Below, one piece after another: positions 57,501 through 64,000 of a stretch of 64,000 nt of DNA (position 1 is the first letter of the stretch; each line of letters begins with the position of its first letter). Origin of the DNA: Nocardia brasiliensis (GTDB lineage Bacteria > Actinomycetota > Actinomycetes > Mycobacteriales > Mycobacteriaceae). The notes beneath the pieces are model-generated. The model saw only the letters and a list, made by a program, of their open reading frames with translations. It had not been told where the DNA came from and did no database searches. Where the stretch lies: NCBI RefSeq assembly GCF_011801125.1, contig NZ_CP046171.1, forward strand, positions 1,798,001 to 1,862,000, given 5' to 3'. The translations under genes and the position numbers were made by a program.

Positions 57501-58574
57501 GACCGCTAGACCGGTCTGCGGCGCGGTCAGGTCGAGCACGGTCACCGAGTCGAGCCCGGCGTCGCTGACCGTGCGTTCGGATCCGCTGACATATCCGTCA
57601 TCGATCACCACCACCAGGTGCACTCGGCCCGTCGTCGCCGGTGCGTTGCGCAGGAAGCGACCGCGCTCGAGCAGATCGTCCGACAGCGAGGTCTCCAGTT
57701 CCGACAGCGATTCGAAAAGCATGCGCGCCGAGCCGATCCGGTCGGCCTCACGCGGATGCTGTAGGTGCGGCAGCCATTTGGTCCAGCTCCACGCCGCGCC
57801 GTCGGGATCGGCGGTGACGATCGCGAAGAGCATGTTGTCCGGGCCGTGAAAGGTGGCCAGCTCCATCAGCATCGATCGGACCAGCGCGCGGCCGTGCTCG
57901 CGCGGCCCCTCGATGTTCACCGCGGGGAACGCGCGCAACGAGATCGCGGTCGGCAGGCCGTGCACCACCGAATGGGTGCGGACGAAGCGGCGCAGCGCCA
58001 CGGTCGCCACCGGCTCCAGGTCCTCGAGCGGAACAGTCTCGGGCCGAACGAGTTTGGTGGCCAGGCGATGGCTGCCGACGCCGATCCGGATATGCCCGAA
58101 GTCGGGGTCGGTGGGTCTGCGTTCCCACATCCGGCGGGTGCCGATCAGCGCGTGCAGATCGCGCGGGTGCGGATGACTCCAGAACAGGGCTTCGCGCTGG
58201 GCGGTGCCGGTGCCGCGGACATCACGACGCAGCTGGTCGAGGTAGCGGAAGTAGTCCTTGCGTTCCTCGTTGAGCTCGGCGGCCTTCTTGCCGCCGCCAC
58301 TGGTGCGATTGGCGAACATGCCGATCATCGACATCAGCATCATCATCGGGAACATCATGGCGAGCGGATTGGTGAACATGGAGCGCCCACTCATGGTGAA
58401 CATCAGCCCCATCATGCCCACCATGGCGACCACCATCACCACCGGCAGCAGCCGCTGCCACAGCGGCGCCGGAATCGGCGGGGTGATCTCCGGCGGTGCG
58501 TTGAGGATTACTTCGCCGCCCGGTGACCGCGGCGGGGCGATCCTGGCCAGCCGGATGAAACCCTTTGTACCCAC
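54525..58574 (-). CDS. eccC: Type VII secretion ATPase EccC (fused EccCa-EccCb)
   Basis: A 1,349-residue FtsK/SpoIIIE-family ATPase, the motor and substrate receptor of the ESX complex. I prefer the GTG at 58574, six bases after GAAGGAA; a TTG at 58580 would overlap that site's spacing. Two N-terminal membrane segments (about residues 40-90) are followed by three ATPase domains with Walker A motifs GATGSGKS (about 483), GGPQSGKS (about 845) and ADVGCGKT (about 1146). The first also has the DUF-linked LVLVDFKGGATF segment. The second and third domains bind substrate signals in homologues. It starts 15 bases after mycP ends. Confidence 0.95.
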   Translation of the reverse strand: MGTKGFIRLARIAPPRSPGGEVILNAPPEITPPIPAPLWQRLLPVVMVVAMVGMMGLMFTMSGRSMFTNPLAMMFPMMMLMSMIGMFANRTSGGGKKAAELNEERKDYFRYLDQLRRDVRGTGTAQREALFWSHPHPRDLHALIGTRRMWERRPTDPDFGHIRIGVGSHRLATKLVRPETVPLEDLEPVATVALRRFVRTHSVVHGLPTAISLRAFPAVNIEGPREHGRALVRSMLMELATFHGPDNMLFAIVTADPDGAAWSWTKWLPHLQHPREADRIGSARMLFESLSELETSLSDDLLERGRFLRNAPATTGRVHLVVVIDDGYVSGSERTVSDAGLDSVTVLDLTAPQTGLAVRRGLQLVVEESVIGARTGGTVENFAGPDLVSPAVATTFARGLSRYRIATSAQVVDLGAEVSVDPGLMAMLGVADAASLDADAVWRPRSARERLRVPIGVTPDGTRVEIDIKESAENGMGPHGLCIGATGSGKSEFLRTLVLSMVTTHSPDLLNLVLVDFKGGATFLGLDPLPHVSAVITNLEEELSMVDRMRDALAGELTRRQELLRAAGNFANVTEYEKARAAGAALDPLPALFIIVDEFSELLSQKPDFAELFVMIGRLGRSLRVHLLLASQRLEENRLRGLDSHLSYRIGLRTFSAGESRQVLGITDAYHLPAQPGAGYLKSDSSDPLRFNTTYVSGPYVPPVAGRTSGPAAAAAAAVDLFTAAAVAERTELESNEQVQQPIPVELPDLSALLGETPPAAPERSLLQVVVERLTGHGRPAHQVWLPPLDISPTVDMLLPEPDWRSEANRNGGLWLPIGIVDKPYEQKRDVLALDLAGAQGNVAVVGGPQSGKSTTLRTIIVSAAATHTPEQVQFYCLDFGGGTLAALTGLPHVGSAAGRLESDRVRRTVAELSALLRRREARFLELGVANMREFRKRKAELAELSAEQRASDPLAADPFGDVFLVIDGWAAFREDFDLIESQVLALAARGLSYGIHVMLGANRWAEIRPNVKDQIGTRIELRLGDPSDSEMDRRAAVHVPINRPGRGMTTDKLHMLIALPRLDSEVNPDTLSDGVTAAKAGLVELYGERRAPEVRMLPAELDRDQVLATARDLGLPMNNKRVLIGLSESELAPVVLDFEESPHLLVFADVGCGKTTLLRNIAQGLVENTHPNEARVIMVDYRRTMLGVIDGPHLAGYSTSAQTSVPTLKEVAGFVSKRLPGPDITPAQLRERDWWTGPEVYVIVDDYDMVASNNPLLPLMDLLPQARDIGLHVIIARRAGGAARALYDPVLGPMKDMSVDGILMSTPKDEGVLLGDVRPAQYPPGRGLLVSRTRGRDLIQVCHLPAQS

Positions 58575-58589
58575 TGGCAATTCCTTCGA

Positions 58590-59987
58590 TTAATCGTCGC
58601 CCGGCAGGACGAGGGGCCTGCGCTGTTCGCGCCGGAACGGAATGGAGAGGATGAGCACCAGCGCCAGCAGCGTCAGGCAGCTCGCGGCACCCGCGAGGCC
58701 GATGCGGCGCGGCCACGGGCTGATGAACGCCGGTGGCGTCGGGCCTGCGATCGCGACGCCGGCGCCGGGATCGTGGTCCTGGCGCACCGGCGGCAGCACC
58801 GCGGTGAGCGCGGCCACCGGGTCGATGAGACCCGCACCGAGGCGTACATCGCGGCCGTTGCCAGGGGCGTGCGCGGTGCGGGTGATGCGTTCCATCACCT
58901 GGGCGGCGGACAACTCGGGAAAGCGGGACCGCACCAGGGCGGCCAGGCCGGAGACATACGCGGTGGCGAAGCTCGTGCCGTTGACCGCGGCCACCTGACC
59001 GTCGGCCTGCGGGGTGCCGTTGACGAGCCCGGTGCCGCCCGGGTTGCTGTCCAACGACATCAGATTGCTGCCCGGCGCGGCGACCGAAACCCAGGGGCCG
59101 TACAGGGTGAACGGCGAGGGCGAACCGTCCGGCTCGACCGACGCCACCGACAGCACATAGGGCACGAACCACGCGGGGGTCGCGATCGTCGCGACCGCGT
59201 CCCACCCGGCGAGACCGTTCTGTTCTTTGCACGCCCCCTGCTGTTGCAGATTCCCCGCGGCGGCGACGACCACGACGTCGTGTTCGAAGGCGTACCGCAG
59301 CGACGCGCCGAGCGCGGCGTCCACCGGGTCGGTGCCCGCGGGGCGGCAGGAGACCGCCGACAGGTTGATGACGGTGGCGCCGCTGTCGACGGCGTGCACC
59401 ACCGCGGCCGCGAGGGTGTCGACGGTGCCGTAGCCGCCCGCCGACATCGCCCGCGGGTCGTCGGAGCGATAGCTGTTCTTGGCCTGGTAAGCCAGGCTGG
59501 TCTGACGGATGGCGAGAATCGAGGCCGCGGGCGCGACACCGGAGAAGCCGTCGTTGCCCTCGGGTTCGGGATGGCCCGCGATGATGCCCGCCACCAGCGT
59601 GCCGTGCCCGTCGCAGTCGGCGGTGCCGTCCGAATCGGCGACGTAGTCACCGCCCGGGCGCACCGACAGCCGCGGATGCGGATTGACGCCGGTGTCGATC
59701 ACCGCGACGGTCTGCCCCGCGCCCTGGCTGAACTGCCAGGCGCGGTCGAGCCCGAGTATCTTCTGCGCGACGGGCACGCCGATCGGCGCGGGCCCGGTCC
59801 AATTCGGTTGGGAGCACAGCAGTTTCTGCTCGGCGGGCACCGGAGGGGCGACCGGTGCGTCGGTGATCGACGTGCCAGGGTCGACCACCGGCGGCGGCAC
59901 GCCGAGCGCCGTGCCGATCGGGGCTGCGGTCAGTGCCATGGCCATCGCGACGACCAAGCCCGAGCGGCGCACCGCGGACTCACGCAT
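58590..59987 (-). CDS. mycP: Mycosin MycP, subtilisin-like serine protease
   Basis: A 465-residue protein, ATG at 59987, overlapping the end of eccD by eight bases. It has an N-terminal signal peptide (RSGLVVAMAMALTAAPIGTA), then the S8 triad: Asp98 in AVIDTGVNPH, His128 in DCDGHGTLVAG and Ser339 in NGTSFATAYVSG, with Asn246 of AAAGN as the oxyanion residue. A C-terminal membrane segment (LAGAASCLTLLALVLILSIP) anchors it outside the cytoplasm. Mycosins stabilise the ESX membrane complex. Confidence 0.95.
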   Translation of the reverse strand: MRESAVRRSGLVVAMAMALTAAPIGTALGVPPPVVDPGTSITDAPVAPPVPAEQKLLCSQPNWTGPAPIGVPVAQKILGLDRAWQFSQGAGQTVAVIDTGVNPHPRLSVRPGGDYVADSDGTADCDGHGTLVAGIIAGHPEPEGNDGFSGVAPAASILAIRQTSLAYQAKNSYRSDDPRAMSAGGYGTVDTLAAAVVHAVDSGATVINLSAVSCRPAGTDPVDAALGASLRYAFEHDVVVVAAAGNLQQQGACKEQNGLAGWDAVATIATPAWFVPYVLSVASVEPDGSPSPFTLYGPWVSVAAPGSNLMSLDSNPGGTGLVNGTPQADGQVAAVNGTSFATAYVSGLAALVRSRFPELSAAQVMERITRTAHAPGNGRDVRLGAGLIDPVAALTAVLPPVRQDHDPGAGVAIAGPTPPAFISPWPRRIGLAGAASCLTLLALVLILSIPFRREQRRPLVLPGDD

Positions 59988-61437
59988 TGCGCGCGAAGGC
60001 GTAGATGTCGAGAATCCAGAAGACCAGCGGACCGATCACGCAGATGAGGGCGTACTCCACGATCTCGCCCGCCCGCTGCACGACCGGCGACACCTCCATG
60101 TTCGGCCCGGCCACGCCGATCACCATGCCGAGCGCGGCGACCAGCAACAGCGCACCGACGGCGGGCAGCGCGAGTTCCGGCATCCGCACACCCCACAGCA
60201 CGGTCGACCCGATCAGCACCGCGCAGCCGCCGGCCACCAGTACTGCGGCCTGGGTCAGGTCGGCGAAGGCCCGGCCGCGTCTGGCGAGGACGACGCCGAC
60301 CGCGGCGGCGAGCACCGCGCACTGCCAGCGATGCTCGGTGGTCAGCGCGGTGACGACGAGCGTCGCGAGCACGGTGACCGCGACGACGCCGCAGATCATG
60401 CCGGACTGAAAGTCGTTGGCCCGCCTGGACCGTTGCTCGAGGCCGGCCGCCGAGGGGATGGCGGTCGCGCCGATGGCGCCGATGCCCTCGATGGTCGGGC
60501 GCGGTTCGTGATCGCGCGGGTCGATGGCCGCGCCCGCGGTCGGCACCGGTGGCACCGGCAGCCGCGCGGCCGCGACCGCGATCCGCGGGGCGAGCGTGAT
60601 GGCGAGCAGCGCGAAAACGATGACACCGCTCGCGACGTGCACCGGCGTGCAATCCCAGATCGTCACGGTGGCAGCGGCGCCGGTGGCGAAGGCCGCGATC
60701 GTGAGGACGCCGGTGAACATCATCGGGCGCACCGCGATCATGCGCATCGCGATGACCGTGAGCAACACGATGGCGGCCCCGCCGAAGAGCAGGTGTGGCG
60801 CGCCGGGGCGCCCCGGCACGAATGCCGCTGCGCCACTTCCCATCAAGAGCAGCCCGGCCAGGGCGAGGACCGTCGCGGGGGTGGTCGCCGCGTATTTCCT
60901 GGCGACCACCGCGGCGCCGATCGAGATCACCAGACCGGTGCCGACGCCCACCGATCCGGCCAGGACGCCCCAGCCGCTGCCCGCGGCGAACAACAGCAGA
61001 AAACACATCGCGACCACCGCCGCGATCGCGCCGCCCATCCCGGCCCGGCCCGCCGATTCGCTCGACCAACCGCGGAAGGAGTCGTCGGTGAGCCGTGCGA
61101 CCGCGTCGATCACGTCGTCGAACAACGGCGGTGACTCGACCGAGTCCACCGCGCGCAACACCAGCAGATCGCCGTCGAACACCTCGGCCTCGGTCAGCGT
61201 CCGTTCCGGGTCGATCGCGCTCTGCCCCGGCATCGCCAGTGTCCAATGCTGGGCGGCCAGTGGGCCGTTGTCCTCGTGTTCGGACAGGTCGGGATTGCGA
61301 GAAGCGATGAGCGCCACCACATCCGGGATGAAGCTCGCGATCGCGACGGTGGCGGGCAGCACCACATCCACCTGGGTATTGCCGCCGATCACCGACACCC
61401 GGCACAGTTGCGGCTCGATTGCCGTGGACTCCAACAC
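59980..61437 (-). CDS. eccD: Type VII secretion integral membrane protein EccD
   Basis: A 485-residue protein with GTG start at 61437. The N-terminal 100 residues form a ubiquitin-like cytosolic domain (RVSVIGGNTQVDVVLPATV, TLAMPGQSAIDPERTLTEA). The rest is about eleven membrane segments, the channel-forming part of the ESX membrane complex. It leads the minus-strand eccD-mycP-eccC run with overlaps or short gaps and diverges from eccA. Confidence 0.92.
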   Translation of the reverse strand: MLESTAIEPQLCRVSVIGGNTQVDVVLPATVAIASFIPDVVALIASRNPDLSEHEDNGPLAAQHWTLAMPGQSAIDPERTLTEAEVFDGDLLVLRAVDSVESPPLFDDVIDAVARLTDDSFRGWSSESAGRAGMGGAIAAVVAMCFLLLFAAGSGWGVLAGSVGVGTGLVISIGAAVVARKYAATTPATVLALAGLLLMGSGAAAFVPGRPGAPHLLFGGAAIVLLTVIAMRMIAVRPMMFTGVLTIAAFATGAAATVTIWDCTPVHVASGVIVFALLAITLAPRIAVAAARLPVPPVPTAGAAIDPRDHEPRPTIEGIGAIGATAIPSAAGLEQRSRRANDFQSGMICGVVAVTVLATLVVTALTTEHRWQCAVLAAAVGVVLARRGRAFADLTQAAVLVAGGCAVLIGSTVLWGVRMPELALPAVGALLLVAALGMVIGVAGPNMEVSPVVQRAGEIVEYALICVIGPLVFWILDIYAFARNA

Positions 61438-61633
61438 GTTCGGGAAATTAACAACGGACTCGCGCCCGCGCAGCGCCCGGACCTCGAGTTCGCCTAGTCG
61501 TAACCCGCGCCGAGCGGTGACGTGCGATTCTGCGCGCCAAGCGGTTTCGTTCGGTTAAGCGACGGTGAATGCGACGTACGCGTGCGTCGGCCGCGGCGTG
61601 ACGGCACCGCACCGCCGCGCTACGTTGCGCGGC
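61438..61633. promoter_or_regulatory. Divergent eccD/eccA intergenic region
   Basis: This 196-base gap separates the divergent starts and should hold promoters of both units. GTTAATTT on the minus strand just before eccD is a possible -10-like element, with little room for a leader. An in-frame extension of eccA to 61565 is possible but lacks a clear ribosome binding site. Confidence 0.35.
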
Positions 61634-63451
61634 ATGTCAGCGATTCGTCAAGCGCAACAGGTCTTCGACGCGGGCGTGCTGTCGTTGGGTTTGACCGTCG
61701 ACGGTCAACAGGCCGCCAAGAACCTCGAATACGCCAAGGTGGCCTTCCGTCGCGCCACCGAGCTCGACCCGGACATGTGCGACGCGTGGCTGGGCCGGCT
61801 CGCGGCCGGTGATGCCTCCGCCGAGGTGTTCGCGCAGTTGCATCGCACCTCGACGACCTCGCTGCTGCGCGAACAGCGCAGGCTCGGGCTGCCGCCGCGC
61901 CAGTTGGCGGGACGCTGTCAGATCGGCCAGTACATCGACTATCCGGTCGCCGGGCTCAGCGAGATCTGGATCGCGCAGGCGATGCAGCTGTTGGCCGACA
62001 AGCAGTTCGACGACGCCCAGCAGGTGCTCGACGAACTCGATGAGCGCCGCAAGAAACTCACCGACGACCCCGAACGCGAGGTGGACGATCGGCTGTGCGC
62101 CTACGCGCGCGGCGTGCTGTACTTCACCGCTCAGCTGTGGCCCGACGTGATGGCGGTGCTGGCCGGATCGGCCGAATGGCCGGACCAGTACATGGCGGTG
62201 GGCGCCCACGTCATGGTCGGCACCGCGTGCGCACATCTCGGCCTGTTCGGTGAGGCGACGCGGCGGCTCGAACTCGCCGAGCGCGGGCCGATTCCGGCGG
62301 CCCGCACCGCGGCCATGTACTGCCGCGGTCTGGCGTTGCGGGAGCAGGGCAACGAAGACGAGGCGCGCGCGTTGTTCGAGACCGTCTACAGCCAGGTGCC
62401 CGGGTTCGCCTCGAACGCGCGCGCTCTGCACGATCCCACCTTCCGAATCATCGTCACCACCCGCGAGCAGATCGAATCCCGCACCGACCGTTGGGATCCC
62501 GCGACCGCGCCGTCCCTGGACGAGGCCGCGCTGCAGGAACACCAGGATCGCGCCGAGGAGATCTTGGCCGCCGCCCGCGCGGAATTGCAGGCGCAGATCG
62601 GCCTGGCCGCGGTGAAGGTCCAGGTCGCCAAGCTGCAATCCTCGGCGGCGATGGCGAAGATCCGGGCGGAGAAGGGCCTCAACAGCATGCCCCGCGGCCA
62701 GCACCTGGCCTTCACCGGTCCGCCGGGCACCGGAAAGACCACCATCGCCCGCGTTGTCGCCAAGATCTACTGCGGCCTGGGGCTGTTGAAGACCGACAAG
62801 GTGGTCGAGACCAAACGTTCCGACTTCGTCGGTCAGCACCTGGGGTCCACCGCGATCAAGACCAACGCGTTGATCGACTCGGCGATGGACGGCGTGCTGT
62901 TCGTCGACGAGGCGTACACGCTGATCCAGTCGGGCCTGTCCGGGGGCGACGCGTTCGGCCGCGAGGCGGTGGACACCCTGCTCGCGCGCATGGAGAATGA
63001 CCGCGACCGGCTGGTCGTCATCATCGCAGGCTACGACGGCGAGATCGATCGCTTCCTGGCCAGCAACGACGGCCTCGCCTCCCGGTTCGCCAAGCGCGTC
63101 AAGTTCGACTCCTACACCCCCGAAGAGCTCTGCGATATCGGCGAATTCATTGCGCGCAAACGCGATTCGTCGCTGTCACCCGATGCGGTCGGCTGCCTGC
63201 GCGCCGCCTGCGCCCAGCTGTACGCGACCGAGCGCACCGACCAGAGCGGCCTGCCACGCCGCGGCGTCGACATCGCGGGCAACGGCCGGTTCATCCGCAA
63301 TGTCATCGAAAGTGCCGAGGAAGAGCGGGAATACCGCCTCGCCATGGACGAGTCGCTCGACCTGCGCGCCCTCGACGAAGACACCCTGATGCGCATCGAG
63401 GCCGACGACATGAGCAAGGCGCTGGAGAGCGTGCTCGCTACGTTGACGTGA
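61634..63451 (+). CDS. eccA: Type VII secretion AAA+ ATPase EccA
   Basis: A 605-residue cytosolic protein of the CbxX/CfqX group. The ATG at 61634 gives the usual start SAIRQAQQVFDAGVLSLGL. The N-terminal half is a TPR-like helical repeat region (RATELDPDMCDAWLGRLAAG). The C-terminal AAA+ domain has Walker A GPPGTGKTT near residue 362, Walker B VLFVDEAYT near 420 and RLVVIIAGY as sensor 1. EccA acts with EspG and PPE/Esx substrates in ESX systems. ESX-4-type loci lack it, which helps classify this system. Confidence 0.92.
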   Translation: MSAIRQAQQVFDAGVLSLGLTVDGQQAAKNLEYAKVAFRRATELDPDMCDAWLGRLAAGDASAEVFAQLHRTSTTSLLREQRRLGLPPRQLAGRCQIGQYIDYPVAGLSEIWIAQAMQLLADKQFDDAQQVLDELDERRKKLTDDPEREVDDRLCAYARGVLYFTAQLWPDVMAVLAGSAEWPDQYMAVGAHVMVGTACAHLGLFGEATRRLELAERGPIPAARTAAMYCRGLALREQGNEDEARALFETVYSQVPGFASNARALHDPTFRIIVTTREQIESRTDRWDPATAPSLDEAALQEHQDRAEEILAAARAELQAQIGLAAVKVQVAKLQSSAAMAKIRAEKGLNSMPRGQHLAFTGPPGTGKTTIARVVAKIYCGLGLLKTDKVVETKRSDFVGQHLGSTAIKTNALIDSAMDGVLFVDEAYTLIQSGLSGGDAFGREAVDTLLARMENDRDRLVVIIAGYDGEIDRFLASNDGLASRFAKRVKFDSYTPEELCDIGEFIARKRDSSLSPDAVGCLRAACAQLYATERTDQSGLPRRGVDIAGNGRFIRNVIESAEEEREYRLAMDESLDLRALDEDTLMRIEADDMSKALESVLATLT

Positions 63452-63454
63452 GTG

Positions 63455-63493
63455 CTGCTCGCCGCGCCGGTGTGCGACCGGTGCGGCGAGCAG
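63455..63493. terminator. Bidirectional terminator hairpin after eccA
   Basis: CTGCTCGCCGC at 63455-63465 pairs perfectly with GCGGCGAGCAG at 63483-63493, with a further CCGGT/ACCGG pairing inside. It lies between the stops of eccA (63451) and the convergent antiporter gene (63499). Confidence 0.75.
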
Positions 63494-63498
63494 CGAGG

Positions 63499-64000
63499 TC
63501 AGGAGGATCGCGCCCGGCGCCGATCCACGAACACCAGCACCGGCTCCACCACACGGGCGGCAATCGGTCCGAGGACCGCCATCAACAGCACGTAGGTCGT
63601 TGCCATCGCGGTGAATTCGTCCGGTACCGCGCCTGCGGAGACCGCGAGTCCGGCGATCACGATGGAGAATTCACCGTGCGCGACGAGCGCGGTGCCTGCT
63701 CGCGCGCGCCCGAATTTGGACACCCCGCCCCACTTGCCCGCCCACCAGCCGGTGGCGATCTTCGTCGCCACCGTGACCGCGGCCAGCACGCACGCCCAGC
63801 CGAGGACCGGCGGGATGCTCGCCGGGTCGGTGCTCAGACCGAACAGGACGAAGAACATCGCGGCGAACAGGTCACGCAGCGGTTCGAGTAGTTTGGTCGC
63901 GTTGTGCGCGGTGGATCCGGAGATGGCGATGCCGAGCAGGAACGCGCCGACCGCGGCCGAAACCTGCACCGCCGAGGCGACTCCCGCGACCAGCAGCGCC
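63499..64000 (-). CDS. Cation/proton antiporter (CPA2-like), 5' part outside window
   Basis: The minus-strand frame is open to the window edge, so only the C-terminal 167 codons are seen. It has four or five membrane segments, including SAAVGAFLLGIAISGS, FFVLFGLSTDPASIP and LVAHGEFSIVIAGLAVSAGA, the last resembling the ion-binding region of KefB/NapA-type exchangers. It ends with a basic tail VDRRRARSS. It marks the right border of the ESX locus. Confidence 0.75.
   Translation of the reverse strand, partial: ALLVAGVASAVQVSAAVGAFLLGIAISGSTAHNATKLLEPLRDLFAAMFFVLFGLSTDPASIPPVLGWACVLAAVTVATKIATGWWAGKWGGVSKFGRARAGTALVAHGEFSIVIAGLAVSAGAVPDEFTAMATTYVLLMAVLGPIAARVVEPVLVFVDRRRARSS

Noticed and set aside
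55257..57509. A 750-codon plus-strand open frame opposite eccC
   Set aside because: The minus strand has the three Walker A motifs of EccC; the plus frame is a shadow.
1..64000. CRISPR arrays, tRNA or rRNA genes, transposases, integrases
   Set aside because: I looked for spaced short repeats, cloverleaf-like ends and transposase motifs in gaps and found none; all gaps between genes are under 300 bases.

Overview
This is a high-GC actinobacterial chromosome segment, most like Nocardia or a close relative in the Mycobacteriales. It is filled by one type VII (ESX) secretion locus and its cargo. All core components are present: EccE, EccB, EccC (fused three-ATPase form), MycP, EccD, EccA, an EsxB/EsxA-like pair, a PPE-domain protein and three EspG-like chaperones. 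EccA, EspG and PPE argue against an ESX-4-type system. The genus is inferred from gene content and composition only.

Layout. Positions 1-288 hold the end of a TraR/DksA zinc-finger gene. Positions 448-11919 hold secreted-substrate-like and chaperone-like genes. Two of these (448-2349 and 5172-7100) share a perfect 1,305-bp direct repeat that encodes their first 431 residues and has cytosine-poor codon use unlike its surroundings. Two glycosyltransferase-like genes lie between the repeats. Positions 12025-16597 hold an EspC-like protein, a 445-residue secretion-associated protein, a PE-like/PPE pair, an EspG and the EsxB/EsxA pair. EccE is on the minus strand, divergent from eccB (18470), which is followed by an unknown gene and two YbaB-like genes.

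The eccB and eccC parts of the core are separated by about 32 kb of cargo. Cargo module 1 (minus strand, 26221 to 21826) is a small WXG100-like protein, a 937-residue protein with a CpnT-like N-terminus and an unknown partner. Next come an MFS exporter behind two tandem palindromes, a small coiled-coil gene and a two-component system. Cargo module 2 is a WXG100-like protein (30878-32095) followed by one uninterrupted 7,458-codon gene (32099-54475).

The giant protein is the centrepiece. It starts with the CpnT-like domain and a long Gly/Ser/Ala linker. It then carries a SecA-type motor (GEGKT, DEID and arginine-finger-like motifs present), a truncated DUF1023-like region, three OTU-like cysteine protease domains, one calpain-family domain with an apparently complete Cys/His/Asn triad, an ADP-ribosyltransferase domain with R, STS and QxE motifs, and a series of eight degenerate calpain-like modules without the catalytic residues. 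It looks like a multi-enzyme effector delivered by the ESX system. The mix of OTU, calpain and ADP-ribosyltransferase domains suggests eukaryotic targets, which is inference.

The core resumes on the minus strand with eccC, mycP and eccD, with eccA divergent on the plus strand. The window ends in the 3' part of a cation/proton antiporter gene. I saw no rRNA, tRNA, CRISPR array, transposase or integrase, and no gene-free stretch over 300 bases.
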